Below, piece by piece: positions 35,048 to 41,855 of a stretch of DNA of 41,855 bases (within the stretch, counting starts at the first letter, position 1; each line of letters opens with the position of its first letter). The stretch is from contig JAGAHC010000057.1 in NCBI GenBank assembly GCA_017627275.1, positions 1 through 41,855 of the forward strand. Direction: 5' to 3'. Made by a program: the position numbers and the translations under genes. The DNA is from Lachnospiraceae bacterium. GTDB taxonomy: Bacteria; Bacillota; Clostridia; Lachnospirales; Lachnospiraceae. Below the pieces are notes generated by a model that saw only the letters and a program-made list of their open reading frames with translations, was not told the origin of the DNA and ran no database searches.

Positions 35048-36541
35048 ATGGAAAAAGAAATTCTCCTGAAAATGACGGATATCTCGAAGGCATTTCCCGG
35101 GGTAAAGGCGCTGGATCACGTGTCGTTAGACCTGGAAGCCGGGACGGTGCACGCGCTGATGGGAGAGAACGGCGCCGGGAAATCCACTTTGATGAAATGT
35201 CTTTTCGGAATCTATACGAAGGACAGCGGACAGATTTTCCTCGAGGGAAAAGAAGTCAATTTTAAAAACAGCAGAGAAGCGCTGGACAATGGTGTGGCTA
35301 TGGTGCACCAGGAGCTGAACCAGGCCCTGAAGCGTTCCGTGATGGATAACATATGGCTTGGCCGGTATCCGAAAAAGGGACTGATCGTGGATGAAGCGAA
35401 GATGTATAAGGATACATCGGCCGTGTTCGAGGAACTGGATATCCACGTGGACCCGAAGCGCATCATGAGTACGATGCCTGTTTCGCAAAGACAGATGGTG
35501 GAGATCGCCAAGGCGGTTTCCTACAATTCCAAGGTCATCGTCTTTGACGAACCCACTTCCTCCCTGACGGAAGAAGAAGTGGAACACTTATTCAGAATCA
35601 TCAACATGCTCCGGGACAGGGGCGTGGGAATCATATATATCTCGCATAAAATGGCGGAGATCAAACGCATCTCCGATACCATCACCATCATGCGGGACGG
35701 AACTCATGTCGTGACAAAGCCCGCGAAGGAACTGTCCAACGCGGACATTATCCGGTACATGGTCGGCCGCGAACTGACCAACCAGTTCCCTGAAAAGACC
35801 AATAAGCCGGGAGCAGTATCGCTGGAAGTGGAGGGGCTCACAGCCCAGTACAGCCTGCTGAAGGATGTTTCTTTCCAGGCGAGGGAAGGAGAGGTGCTCG
35901 GTCTTGCAGGCCTCGACGGCAGCGGCAGAACGGAGACGCTCGAGAACATCTTCGGCAACGCGACCCGCAAATCCGGCACCATCAAACTGCGCGGCAAGGT
36001 CTGCAAAAACAGGAATCCGATCGAATCCATCAAAAACGGGTTCTCCTTATTGACCGAGGAAAGACGTGCCACCGGCATCTTTGCCATCGAGAACATCAGG
36101 GACAATACGATCATTTCCAGCATGAAGAAGCATTTGCGGTTTGGGCTTTTGAATTCCAAATCCATGCGGGAAGATACGCAGTGGTCCATCGATGCCATGC
36201 ATACGAAGACTCCGTCCCAGGAAACGAAGATCCGGTCTTTGTCCGGCGGCAATCAGCAAAAGGTCATCATCGGCAGGTGGCTTCTTACGGAGCCGGAAGT
36301 CCTGCTTCTTGACGAACCGACCCGCGGGATCGACGTCGGTGCAAAGTATGAGATCTATCAGCTGATCCTGGATCTGGCAAACCGCGGAAAGACGGTCCTG
36401 ATGGTTTCTTCCGAGATGCCGGAACTGCTGGGGATCTGTGACAGGATCCTGGTCATGAGCGGCGGACGGCTTGCGGGAGAAGTGGATGCCAAGACCGCCA
36501 CGCAGGAGGAGATCATGACGCTTGCGGCGAAGTACGTATAA
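35048..36541 (+). CDS. mglA: Galactose/methyl galactoside ABC transporter ATP-binding protein
   Basis: The 497-aa ATPase has two ABC domains in one chain and powers sugar import on the inner membrane face. Domain 1 has Walker [10 protein letters not shown] (39-47), a signature-region variant [14 protein letters not shown] and Walker [12 protein letters not shown]. Domain 2 begins with GLDGSGRTE near 290, where the Walker lysine is replaced by Arg as is common in sugar-importer second domains, and has LSGGNQQKV near 398 and [24 protein letters not shown] lies upstream of ATG 35048. It sits between mglB and mglC. Confidence 0.94.
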   Translation: MEKEILLKMTDISKAFPGVKALDHVSLDLEAGTVHALMGENGAGKSTLMKCLFGIYTKDSGQIFLEGKEVNFKNSREALDNGVAMVHQELNQALKRSVMDNIWLGRYPKKGLIVDEAKMYKDTSAVFEELDIHVDPKRIMSTMPVSQRQMVEIAKAVSYNSKVIVFDEPTSSLTEEEVEHLFRIINMLRDRGVGIIYISHKMAEIKRISDTITIMRDGTHVVTKPAKELSNADIIRYMVGRELTNQFPEKTNKPGAVSLEVEGLTAQYSLLKDVSFQAREGEVLGLAGLDGSGRTETLENIFGNATRKSGTIKLRGKVCKNRNPIESIKNGFSLLTEERRATGIFAIENIRDNTIISSMKKHLRFGLLNSKSMREDTQWSIDAMHTKTPSQETKIRSLSGGNQQKVIIGRWLLTEPEVLLLDEPTRGIDVGAKYEIYQLILDLANRGKTVLMVSSEMPELLGICDRILVMSGGRLAGEVDAKTATQEEIMTLAAKYV

Positions 36542-36596
36542 GCCTTCCGCAGGTGTGTTTTAAGGTTTCTGCAATTGTTGTCAAAGGAGTAAAATC

Positions 36597-37673
36597 ATGA
36601 GTTACTTTTCCAGAAAAAGACAGGAATACCTTTCCCTCGATCAGGTGGATCGGAGAAGGTTTTGGACAGACGGGCTTTTGAATAATGCGTTGTATATCCT
36701 GATGGCCATCTTTATCATCTTTACGGCCGTCTCGAACAAGAACTTCTTAAGCCCCAGCTCCATCGTGAACATCATCACGCTGGCGGCCGTTTCCCTGCCG
36801 ATGGCACTGGGTATCGGCGGCTGTATCGTGCTGACGGGAACCGACCTTTCCGCCGGGCGTGTATTTGGTCTGGCGGCAGCCATGACGGCGGCCTTCTTAC
36901 AGAACCGCGCGGCGACGAAGCTGATCTTTGAGCATCTTCCGAATGCAAACGGCGGCTGGATCCTGCTGGTCCTGCTCGTCGTGATGATCGTCGGTGCGAT
37001 CATCGGTATGGTAAACGGATTCTTCGTCGCGAAGTTCTCGCTTCATCCGTTCATCGTTACGCTTGCCACACAGCTCATTACCTACGGCGTGATCCTGATG
37101 TTCTTCCAGATCAACGGCAACGGCGGCGGCCCCATCAGTAATGTGGCGCAGGAATTTAAAAACGTGGTCTCGGGCCCGGCCTTCCGCATTGCCAAATGGA
37201 ACGTATCCATTCCGTGGTACGTGCTGTTTGCGCTCTTCCTGGTGGTCATCATGTGGATCGTCTGGAACAAGACGACGTTCGGCAAGAACATGTTTGCCGT
37301 CGGCTCCAATATGGAAGCGGCCCGTGTCTCCGGTGTCAATGTCTTTATGACGACGGTGCTGGTGCACACGCTGGCAGGCGCCCTGTACGGGTTTGCAGGC
37401 TATGTGGAAGCGGCAAGACTCGGCTCCATCACGGCGGCAACCGGTCTGAACAACGAGTCGGATGCCATCGCGGCCTGCGTCATCGGCGGTGTTTCCTTCG
37501 TCGGCGGTACCGGCAACATCGGCGGGATCGTGCTGGGCGTGTTCGTCCTGCGTATCATCTTCGTGGCGCTTAACATGCTCGGGATCAACCCGAACCTCCA
37601 GTACATCATCAAGGGTGCCATCATCCTGGCAGCCTGCTCGCTGGATATGCGTAAGTATCTGGTGCGCAAGTGA
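36597..37673 (+). CDS. mglC: Galactose/methyl galactoside ABC transporter permease
   Basis: The 358-aa integral membrane protein is of the BPD_transp_2 sugar permease type. About eight to ten hydrophobic segments are visible. Conserved stretches include GIGGCIVLTGTDLSAGRVFGLAA, GMVNGFFVAKFSLHPFIVTLAT and NKTTFGKNMFAVGSNMEAARVSGVNV, the last being the ATPase-contacting loop. AAAGGAG (36583-36589) precedes ATG 36597. It follows mglA by 55 bases and is followed by galK after 19 bases. Confidence 0.94.
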   Translation: MSYFSRKRQEYLSLDQVDRRRFWTDGLLNNALYILMAIFIIFTAVSNKNFLSPSSIVNIITLAAVSLPMALGIGGCIVLTGTDLSAGRVFGLAAAMTAAFLQNRAATKLIFEHLPNANGGWILLVLLVVMIVGAIIGMVNGFFVAKFSLHPFIVTLATQLITYGVILMFFQINGNGGGPISNVAQEFKNVVSGPAFRIAKWNVSIPWYVLFALFLVVIMWIVWNKTTFGKNMFAVGSNMEAARVSGVNVFMTTVLVHTLAGALYGFAGYVEAARLGSITAATGLNNESDAIAACVIGGVSFVGGTGNIGGIVLGVFVLRIIFVALNMLGINPNLQYIIKGAIILAACSLDMRKYLVRK

Positions 37674-37692
37674 TCTGAGAGGACAGCAAACC

Positions 37693-38865
37693 ATGTACGA
37701 AGATCTGAAAGAGTCGTTTTATCAGGCGTTTCAAAGAAAAGCGGAGCGTGTCTTTTCCGCTCCCGGCAGGACAGAGCTTTCGGGCAACCATACCGATCAT
37801 CAGCTGGGGCATGTCCTGGCTGCAGCCGTTGACAGGGATATTACGGCAGCGGTAGCAATGCGGGAAGACGGCATCGTCCGCGTGGTATCGGAGGGCTTTG
37901 CCCCCTGTGAAGTGGATATATCAGATCTTTCCATACGGGAAGAAGAGAAGGGGACGACCGCGGCGCTGATCCGCGGCGTCCTTTTTCGCTGTCAGGAAAG
38001 CGGCGTTTCACTGAACGGATTTGATGCGTATCTGGTTTCGAATGTCCTGCCCGGCGGCGGGTTATCTTCCTCGGCAGCCTTTGAAGTTCTGATCGGAACC
38101 ATTGTGAATGCCCTGGGAGAAGGCGGCCTTTCTCCGCTGCGTATCGCGCAGATCGGGCAGTATGCGGAGAACGTCTATTTCGGGAAACCCTGCGGTCTGA
38201 TGGATCAGGCGGCATCGTCCATCGGCGGCATCATTACCATCGATTTTCAGGACAGGGAGAACCCGCAGGTGGAACGCGTCGACTTTGACTTTTCAAGCTG
38301 CGGCCACGCGCTCTGCATCGTCGACAGCGGCGCAAGTCACGAGGGACTGACAAATGCCTATGCTTCCATTCCCGAAGAGCTGCACAGAGTCTGTGACTTT
38401 TTCGGAAAGGAAGCGCTTCGCGAGGTCGACGAGGATGCGTTTTACCGTGAGATCGACAACGTCCGGAAGAAGAGCGGAGACCGGGCCGTACTCAGGGCCA
38501 TCCACATCTTTGAGGAGAACAAACGTGTCCTGCGGCAGATCGACGCCCTGCGCAGGAAGGATTTTACGGCCTTCCTTACGCTGGCGACGGCTTCCGGCAG
38601 GTCTTCCTATATGTATCTGCAAAACGCCATTCTCGAAGGGGCTTCGGACCAACAGGCCTTTGCCTTTACCTATGCTCTGACGGAGCATCTGCTGCAGGGA
38701 CGCGGCGCGGTCCGTGTCCAGGGAGGCGGATTTGCCGGGGCCATTCAGGCCTTTGTCCCGCTCGATATGCTGGAAGAGTTCCGCCTGAGGGTCGAAGAAG
38801 CACTCGGAAAGGGGAGGCTTACGGTGTTGCGCATTCGAAACGAAGGCGGCATCGAGTGCCGGTAA
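37693..38865 (+). CDS. galK: Galactokinase
   Basis: The 390-aa GHMP kinase phosphorylates galactose to galactose-1-phosphate, the first Leloir step in the cytosol. The galactokinase signature is PGRTELSGNHTDHQLGHVL (24-42), with Thr and Ser in place of the more common Val/Ile-Asn-Leu-Ile. The ATP motif LPGGGLSSSAAFE lies near 118-130, and the C-terminal GGGFAGAIQAFV completes the fold. ATG 37693 is chosen because GAGAGGA (37677-37683) precedes it and the family N-terminus begins here; the frame is open further upstream inside mglC. Co-transcription with mglBAC couples uptake to phosphorylation. galT and galE are not in the window. Confidence 0.95.
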   Translation: MYEDLKESFYQAFQRKAERVFSAPGRTELSGNHTDHQLGHVLAAAVDRDITAAVAMREDGIVRVVSEGFAPCEVDISDLSIREEEKGTTAALIRGVLFRCQESGVSLNGFDAYLVSNVLPGGGLSSSAAFEVLIGTIVNALGEGGLSPLRIAQIGQYAENVYFGKPCGLMDQAASSIGGIITIDFQDRENPQVERVDFDFSSCGHALCIVDSGASHEGLTNAYASIPEELHRVCDFFGKEALREVDEDAFYREIDNVRKKSGDRAVLRAIHIFEENKRVLRQIDALRRKDFTAFLTLATASGRSSYMYLQNAILEGASDQQAFAFTYALTEHLLQGRGAVRVQGGGFAGAIQAFVPLDMLEEFRLRVEEALGKGRLTVLRIRNEGGIECR

Positions 38866-38881
38866 ACGGCGCTTGTTTTTC

Positions 38882-38910
38882 TTGCGTTTCCGGTCGGATT
38901 CGCATAAGAT
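38882..38910 (+). promoter_or_regulatory. Probable promoter of the thiT leader
   Basis: TTGCGT (38882-38887) and TAAGAT (38905-38910) are 17 bases apart, 14 bases before the riboswitch core begins. Confidence 0.5.
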
Positions 38911-38920
38911 AAAGAAAACC

Positions 38921-39021
38921 AATTGCTAGGGGAGCACACTGCTGAGATGCGGTCTTTCCGGAAGGAAGAGACCGATACCCTCACTACTTGAACCGGATAA
39001 TACCGGCGGAAGGAAGCGAAA
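38921..39021 (+). promoter_or_regulatory. TPP riboswitch (THI box)
   Basis: The conserved elements are in order: GCTAGGGGAGC, CTGAGA (38942-38947), a variable stem GGTC-TTCC/GGAA-GACC, ATACCCTC, then GAACCGGATAATACCGGCGGAAGG and a closing GCGA. It binds thiamine diphosphate and sits directly before the thiamine transporter gene. Confidence 0.95.
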
Positions 39022-39023
39022 GA

Positions 39024-39075
39024 TAAAGAGTACGACTCTTTGTCGGTCCTGTGTGGTCCTCCTTTTCAAAGGAGG
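39024..39075 (+). promoter_or_regulatory. Riboswitch expression platform with ribosome-site-sequestering hairpin
   Basis: AAAGAGT/ACTCTTT (39024-39041 region) is followed by CCTCCTTT (39058-39065), which pairs with AAAGGAGG (39068-39075), the thiT ribosome site. No T tract follows, so control is probably at translation initiation and not at termination. Confidence 0.75.
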
Positions 39076-39082
39076 TATTTTT

Positions 39083-39787
39083 ATGTCTATGTTTTTCTCA
39101 CAAAACGGAAATGCGGAAGAAGGGTTTTACTACGCGCTGACGCCATGGGGTACGGCTGCCCTGGTGCTCCTGACCGTGGCGTTCCTGGTCCTGATCGCCT
39201 TTTTAAAACGGCCGAGGGACGAAGAAACGGCCCGTGAACAACGTTTCTCCGCAAAGCAGCTCGTCTTTTCCGGCATGTGCATCGCCATTGCGTTTGCGCT
39301 TTCCTACGTCCGTGTGATCCGGATGCCGTGGGGCGGCGCGGTCACACTCTGCTCCATGCTCTTTGTCACGCTCATCGGATACTGGTACGGTCCGAAGATC
39401 GGTCTCGCGGGCGCTTTTGCCTACAGCCTCCTGCAGTTCATCCAGGACGGCGGCTCTTACGTGCTTTCTCCGCTCCAGGCGTGCCTCGATTATATCTTTG
39501 CCTTCACGGCGCTGGGCGCGTCCGGCTTCTTTCACGGGAAGAAGGACGGACTGCGGCGCGGGTATCTCTTTGCAGTACTCCTGCGAGGGCTCTTTCATAC
39601 CCTGGGAGGGTATCTGTATTGGATGGACTATATGCCGGACAACTTTCCGAAATCGCTGTCGTTCATCTATCCCTTCTGCTACAACTATGCCTTCCTGCTA
39701 GCGGAAGCTGCGGTCACGCTGCTGCTTCTTTCCCTGCCGCCGGTCCGCGCGGCGCTGCAAAGGGCAGGCGCGCAGGCGCGTTCCTAA
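39083..39787 (+). CDS. thiT: Thiamine-specific ECF transporter S component ThiT
   Basis: The 234-aa membrane protein is the substrate-binding component of an energy-coupling-factor importer; the shared EcfA/EcfT module is not in the window. About six hydrophobic segments are visible. Family features include RMPWGGAVTLCSMLFV, AGAFAYSLLQFIQDGG and YWMDYMPDNFPKSLSFIYPFCYNYAF, the last holding thiamine-contacting aromatic residues. An N-terminal extension of some 40 residues adds one extra hydrophobic segment relative to compact ThiT. ATG 39083 lies seven bases after AAAGGAGG; an upstream in-frame start at 39053 would fall inside the sequestering hairpin. Confidence 0.95.
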   Translation: MSMFFSQNGNAEEGFYYALTPWGTAALVLLTVAFLVLIAFLKRPRDEETAREQRFSAKQLVFSGMCIAIAFALSYVRVIRMPWGGAVTLCSMLFVTLIGYWYGPKIGLAGAFAYSLLQFIQDGGSYVLSPLQACLDYIFAFTALGASGFFHGKKDGLRRGYLFAVLLRGLFHTLGGYLYWMDYMPDNFPKSLSFIYPFCYNYAFLLAEAAVTLLLLSLPPVRAALQRAGAQARS

Positions 39788-40392
39788 ATCCGGTCCTCCG
39801 GAAGGCGAAGCAGCGCGAAGATGCCTGCGACAGAGAGGGCAAGGAAGGCTGCGCACCAGAGCGGGGTGCACAGGATCGGATAGACACGGTAGTGTACAAG
39901 AAACAGCATCAGGATGTTTAAGGAAACATGCAGGGCGAATGAGGAAAGAAGCCCTGCATGTTTTTCGTAGGTATAACAGAGGAACAGTCCCATCAGAAAC
40001 GCATAGATCCCCTGCATCAGATTCCCGTGGTAGATGCCGAAAAACAGGGAGGATAAAACGGCAGAAAGGAGCAGCGGCCCCTTTCGGTCCTCTTTGTTGA
40101 AACGGCTGTAGTTTCGTAAAAGGTATGGCAAAAGCCGGTAAAAAAGGAAGAAGCGGAAGACCACTTCCTCCAGAAAGGGCTGCAGGACCCCCAGGGTAAG
40201 GATCTGTGCCAGGAAAACAGGCGTCGAAGCGCCTGCCGTGCCGTACGTGATGTCCGGTGTCCTAAAAAGCGGGGCATCCGGAAAATAAGACTGCAGAAGA
40301 CTTACCGCCACGTTTAAAAACAGGGCGGTAAAGACGGCGCTTAAAAATGTAAAAGCCAAAGAGGCTTTAGAGGCGTAGTTCTTCTTATACAT
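39784..40392 (-). CDS. CPBP family intramembrane metalloprotease (CAAX protease/Abi type)
   Basis: The 202-aa multi-pass protein has the three motifs of the CPBP family: EExxxR in PFLEEVVFRFF (Glu 75, Glu 76, Arg 80), FxxxH in FFGIYHGN (His 122) and HxxxN in LHVSLN (His 155, Asn 159). The metal-binding residues are intact, so proteolytic activity is plausible. Family members include prenyl-protein proteases and bacteriocin self-immunity factors, but no bacteriocin gene is nearby. The ribosome site is weak (CAGG). Its stop overlaps the convergent thiT stop. Confidence 0.88.
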   Translation of the reverse strand: MYKKNYASKASLAFTFLSAVFTALFLNVAVSLLQSYFPDAPLFRTPDITYGTAGASTPVFLAQILTLGVLQPFLEEVVFRFFLFYRLLPYLLRNYSRFNKEDRKGPLLLSAVLSSLFFGIYHGNLMQGIYAFLMGLFLCYTYEKHAGLLSSFALHVSLNILMLFLVHYRVYPILCTPLWCAAFLALSVAGIFALLRLPEDRI

Positions 40393-40434
40393 AGCCTGAT
40401 TTTATCATATGTGGTTTCGACACATGTAATTTCA

Positions 40435-41256
40435 TCACAGGAAGGAGTGTCTGCTTTCTGTCATCAGAGTGCGGATCCTCCGGCTTGAACGGTCCGCGCA
40501 GCGGGAAAGGTGAGCGGACAACAAGGCCGGATCATCCGTTTCGTGCAGCGTTTCCAGGACGGAAAGAACAGCTTCTTCCGAAAGAAAGGCGGCTGCTTCG
40601 AAGAATCCGTCCGGCAGCGCGTACTGCCCGGAACAAGCGGCAAGGAGGCGGCAGAAGTAGAGCGCAAGCGCCCGGCACGGATCCTCCGCGTGAGAAAGGG
40701 AAAGCAGGTCCTTTGCGACCTCTCCGGTCTTGATCCCGAGCGCCCTGGTCGAAAGGAAGGCAATCGCTTCCAGGGGACGGGGATTCTCTGACAGTGTCCG
40801 GAGGATGCGTCTGCATTCATCATGTACATAGACTTCTTCTTCCACATCGGAGTTGTGAGAGAGCAGGATCCAGCCTTCCTCGCCAAGGAACTGTTCTTCT
40901 TTTTTGACACGGAGCAGATCCGCCAGCTTGTTCGAAGCCATGACGGTGATCGTTTTTAAGACCGCCGCATCGTCACCGGAAATGGCCGTCTCCATCAGAT
41001 AGTCCAGCTTGTACCAGAAGATGTGCTGCGAAAGAAGATGAGAAGCTTCCGTGAGATCCATCTGCAGGACATGGAGACGGCGTCTGTTTTTGTCGCTCCG
41101 TAAGAGGACGCGCTCCATGTACTGCGCGGCGGAAAGATAAAGCTGCTCGTACAGAGGGCCGTGCTTATCCACGTTCTTTGCGCGAAGTCCGCGCCGGTCG
41201 CATTCCCGAATGTTGCGGACCAGGGTTTCCTGTGCTGTGAGAGTATTCTTTTTCAT
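40435..41256 (-). CDS. Protein of unknown function (273 aa)
   Basis: I do not recognise this family. The protein is soluble and mostly helical by composition, with a basic N-terminus (NIRECDRRGLRAKNVDKHG), a central acidic DVEEEVYVHDECRRIL and an Arg-rich end. No metal, nucleotide or helix-turn-helix motif is evident. AAAGAGG precedes the ATG at 41254-41256, supporting the start. It is upstream of the CPBP gene on the same strand, 42 bases apart, so the two may be co-transcribed. It is divergent from the last gene across a repeat-rich control region. Confidence 0.72.
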   Translation of the reverse strand: MKKNTLTAQETLVRNIRECDRRGLRAKNVDKHGPLYEQLYLSAAQYMERVLLRSDKNRRRLHVLQMDLTEASHLLSQHIFWYKLDYLMETAISGDDAAVLKTITVMASNKLADLLRVKKEEQFLGEEGWILLSHNSDVEEEVYVHDECRRILRTLSENPRPLEAIAFLSTRALGIKTGEVAKDLLSLSHAEDPCRALALYFCRLLAACSGQYALPDGFFEAAAFLSEEAVLSVLETLHETDDPALLSAHLSRCADRSSRRIRTLMTESRHSFL

Positions 41257-41292
41257 AGACGCACCTCTTTCTTCAGAAACGGAGTTTTGCTG

Positions 41293-41316
41293 TTCTTGCG
41301 TCTATTCTTGCGTTCT
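41293..41316 (+). repeat. Two tandem 12-base repeats
   Basis: TTCTTGCGTCTA and TTCTTGCGTTCT lie directly in tandem, sharing the first nine bases. They are in the leader of the 273-aa gene (minus strand), near its predicted promoter. Confidence 0.5.
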
Positions 41317-41318
41317 TA

Positions 41319-41380
41319 AAGTGACAACAATATGTTATTTACTGTGTCATTTCATAAATTTTGTGTTTTCATTGTCACTT
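41319..41380. promoter_or_regulatory. Long-range inverted repeat in a divergent control region
   Basis: AAGTGACAA (41319-41327) and TTGTCACTT (41372-41380) are perfect nine-base arms separated by 44 bases of AT-rich sequence. Each copy of TTGTCAC lies beside a candidate promoter (TTGTCA on minus; TTTTCA-17-TATACT on plus), so they may be paired operator sites for one regulator. Confidence 0.4.
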
Positions 41381-41394
41381 CCGGATGCTATACT
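41366..41394 (+). promoter_or_regulatory. Promoter of the 124-aa protein gene
   Basis: TTTTCA (41366-41371) and TATACT (41389-41394) are 17 bases apart, with the -10 extended by TGC. It lies about 35 bases before ATG 41429. Confidence 0.5.
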
Positions 41395-41428
41395 GAAAGC
41401 GCAAAGATCCGCAGAAAAAGGAGAGAAT

Positions 41429-41803
41429 ATGCCAAACAGATTCAAGCACTATCGGAACAGGGAAAAGATCTTCATGAAGATTTATCTGTACTTTCTCGAC
41501 AGGAACCCTTCGATCAGACTGAAGGAGTTCTGCTTTTGTCTGCTTCCCTTTCTGGTGGAAGAGGAGAAGTCGGACAACAGCAATTACACGACGCTCAAGC
41601 GCTATCTGATCGATTATTTCGAGTTGGACGGGAAGATGGGCGTCCATCCGGATGCGTATCGAAAACTGATCACGCGGATGGATTCGATGCGGATCGAGAG
41701 CGTAAAGTTCTTACTGATTATTCGCAATCTTGAGAGCCATCTGTTGCAAGCTTGGGAGCCACCTCTGAATTGCAGCCTTCGGAGCCATTTGCGGCCGGCA
41801 TAA
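41429..41803 (+). CDS. Protein of unknown function (124 aa)
   Basis: The protein is small and basic, with aromatic residues (MPNRFKHYRNREKIFMKIYL at the start), a hydrophobic stretch near FCFCLLPFLVEEE, and no motif that I recognise. ATG 41429 is chosen because AAAGGAGAG precedes it; the frame runs open further upstream without a ribosome site. The last 25 or so residues differ in composition and are encoded by an imperfect DNA repeat, so the true C-terminus may have been altered. Its own promoter and a following stem suggest a single-gene unit. Confidence 0.62.
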   Translation: MPNRFKHYRNREKIFMKIYLYFLDRNPSIRLKEFCFCLLPFLVEEEKSDNSNYTTLKRYLIDYFELDGKMGVHPDAYRKLITRMDSMRIESVKFLLIIRNLESHLLQAWEPPLNCSLRSHLRPA

Positions 41804-41823
41804 ACCACAACATATAGATTTAA

Positions 41824-41852
41824 AGAGGCAGCCACGTTTCGCGGCTGCCTCT
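41824..41852 (+). terminator. Terminator-like stem at the window edge
   Basis: AGAGGCAGCC pairs perfectly with GGCTGCCTCT around ACGTTTCGC. The window ends three bases later, so the T tract cannot be seen. The GGCAGCC/GGCTGCC core is shared with the stem after mglB. Confidence 0.65.
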
Positions 41853-41855
41853 CCT

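Noticed and set aside
39053..39082. Upstream in-frame start for thiT at 39053
   Set aside because: It would start inside the hairpin that hides the ribosome site and has no ribosome site of its own; ATG 39083 has AAAGGAGG at ideal spacing.
40393..40434. Imperfect inverted repeat ATGTG/CACAT upstream of the CPBP gene as an operator
   Set aside because: The arms are only five bases, and the spacer and flanks do not pair; too short to separate from chance.
1..41855. CRISPR arrays, insertion sequences, prophage or rRNA
   Set aside because: No spaced direct-repeat array, transposase motif, terminal inverted repeats of IS type, phage structural gene or rRNA sequence was seen on either strand.

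Overview
The window looks like chromosomal core sequence from an anaerobic Bacillota, most likely a Clostridia of the Lachnospiraceae type. This is inferred from gene content and was not tested by any search. Supporting signs are a one-chain pyruvate:ferredoxin oxidoreductase, a giant 2-hydroxyacyl-CoA dehydratase activase-like protein, AddAB in place of RecBCD, a YerC/TrpR-type regulator, an ECF-type thiamine transporter under a TPP riboswitch, strong Shine-Dalgarno sites and a moderately GC-rich genome. I see no phage, transposon, rRNA or CRISPR.

Layout. 1-5.6 kb: the tail of an unidentified gene, a RocB-like M20 peptidase (-), divergent nifJ (+) and tRNA-Trp (-). 5.65-8.0 kb: a holA, 76-aa protein, GT2 glycosyltransferase operon whose holA start may be leaderless. 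8.0-8.34 kb: a gene-free stretch with a near-consensus promoter and a chain of hairpins ending in a perfect 13-bp stem, which I read as a candidate structured non-coding RNA. 8.35-12.6 kb (-): the 1415-aa activase. 12.6-12.9 kb: a divergent control region. 12.9-17.4 kb: a five-gene operon of rhomboid-like zinc-ribbon membrane protein, truncated sigma-like protein, TetR regulator, queH and argS. 17.4-19.2 kb: dapA-dapB, ending at a bidirectional terminator shared with a cold-shock gene (-). 19.5-25.3 kb: yerC, then a YfhO-like membrane protein whose reading frame runs without a stop into aspartate kinase, then glnS. 25.3-25.9 kb (-): a TetR regulator. 26.1-33.6 kb: a small membrane-anchored protein with addB-addA. 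33.6-38.9 kb: mglB-mglA-mglC-galK, galactose uptake and phosphorylation. 38.9-39.8 kb: TPP riboswitch and thiT. 39.8-41.3 kb (-): a CPBP-family membrane protein and an unknown 273-aa protein. 41.4-41.8 kb: an unknown 124-aa protein and a terminator stem at the window edge.

How the genes work together. Aspartate kinase, DapA and DapB supply the first, third and fourth steps of lysine/diaminopimelate synthesis, although they lie in two transcription units. Mgl and GalK form one galactose unit with an intercistronic hairpin that could keep MglB more abundant than the ATPase and permease. ThiT provides thiamine, whose diphosphate is the cofactor of the NifJ encoded in the same window. AddAB and HolA are DNA maintenance functions.

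The most unusual points are the unassigned RNA at about 8057-8333, the uninterrupted YfhO-aspartokinase frame with a promoter and ribosome site buried at the junction, the sigma-like protein lacking region 4, the rhomboid homologue lacking a visible catalytic serine motif, and several operator-like repeats at promoters.
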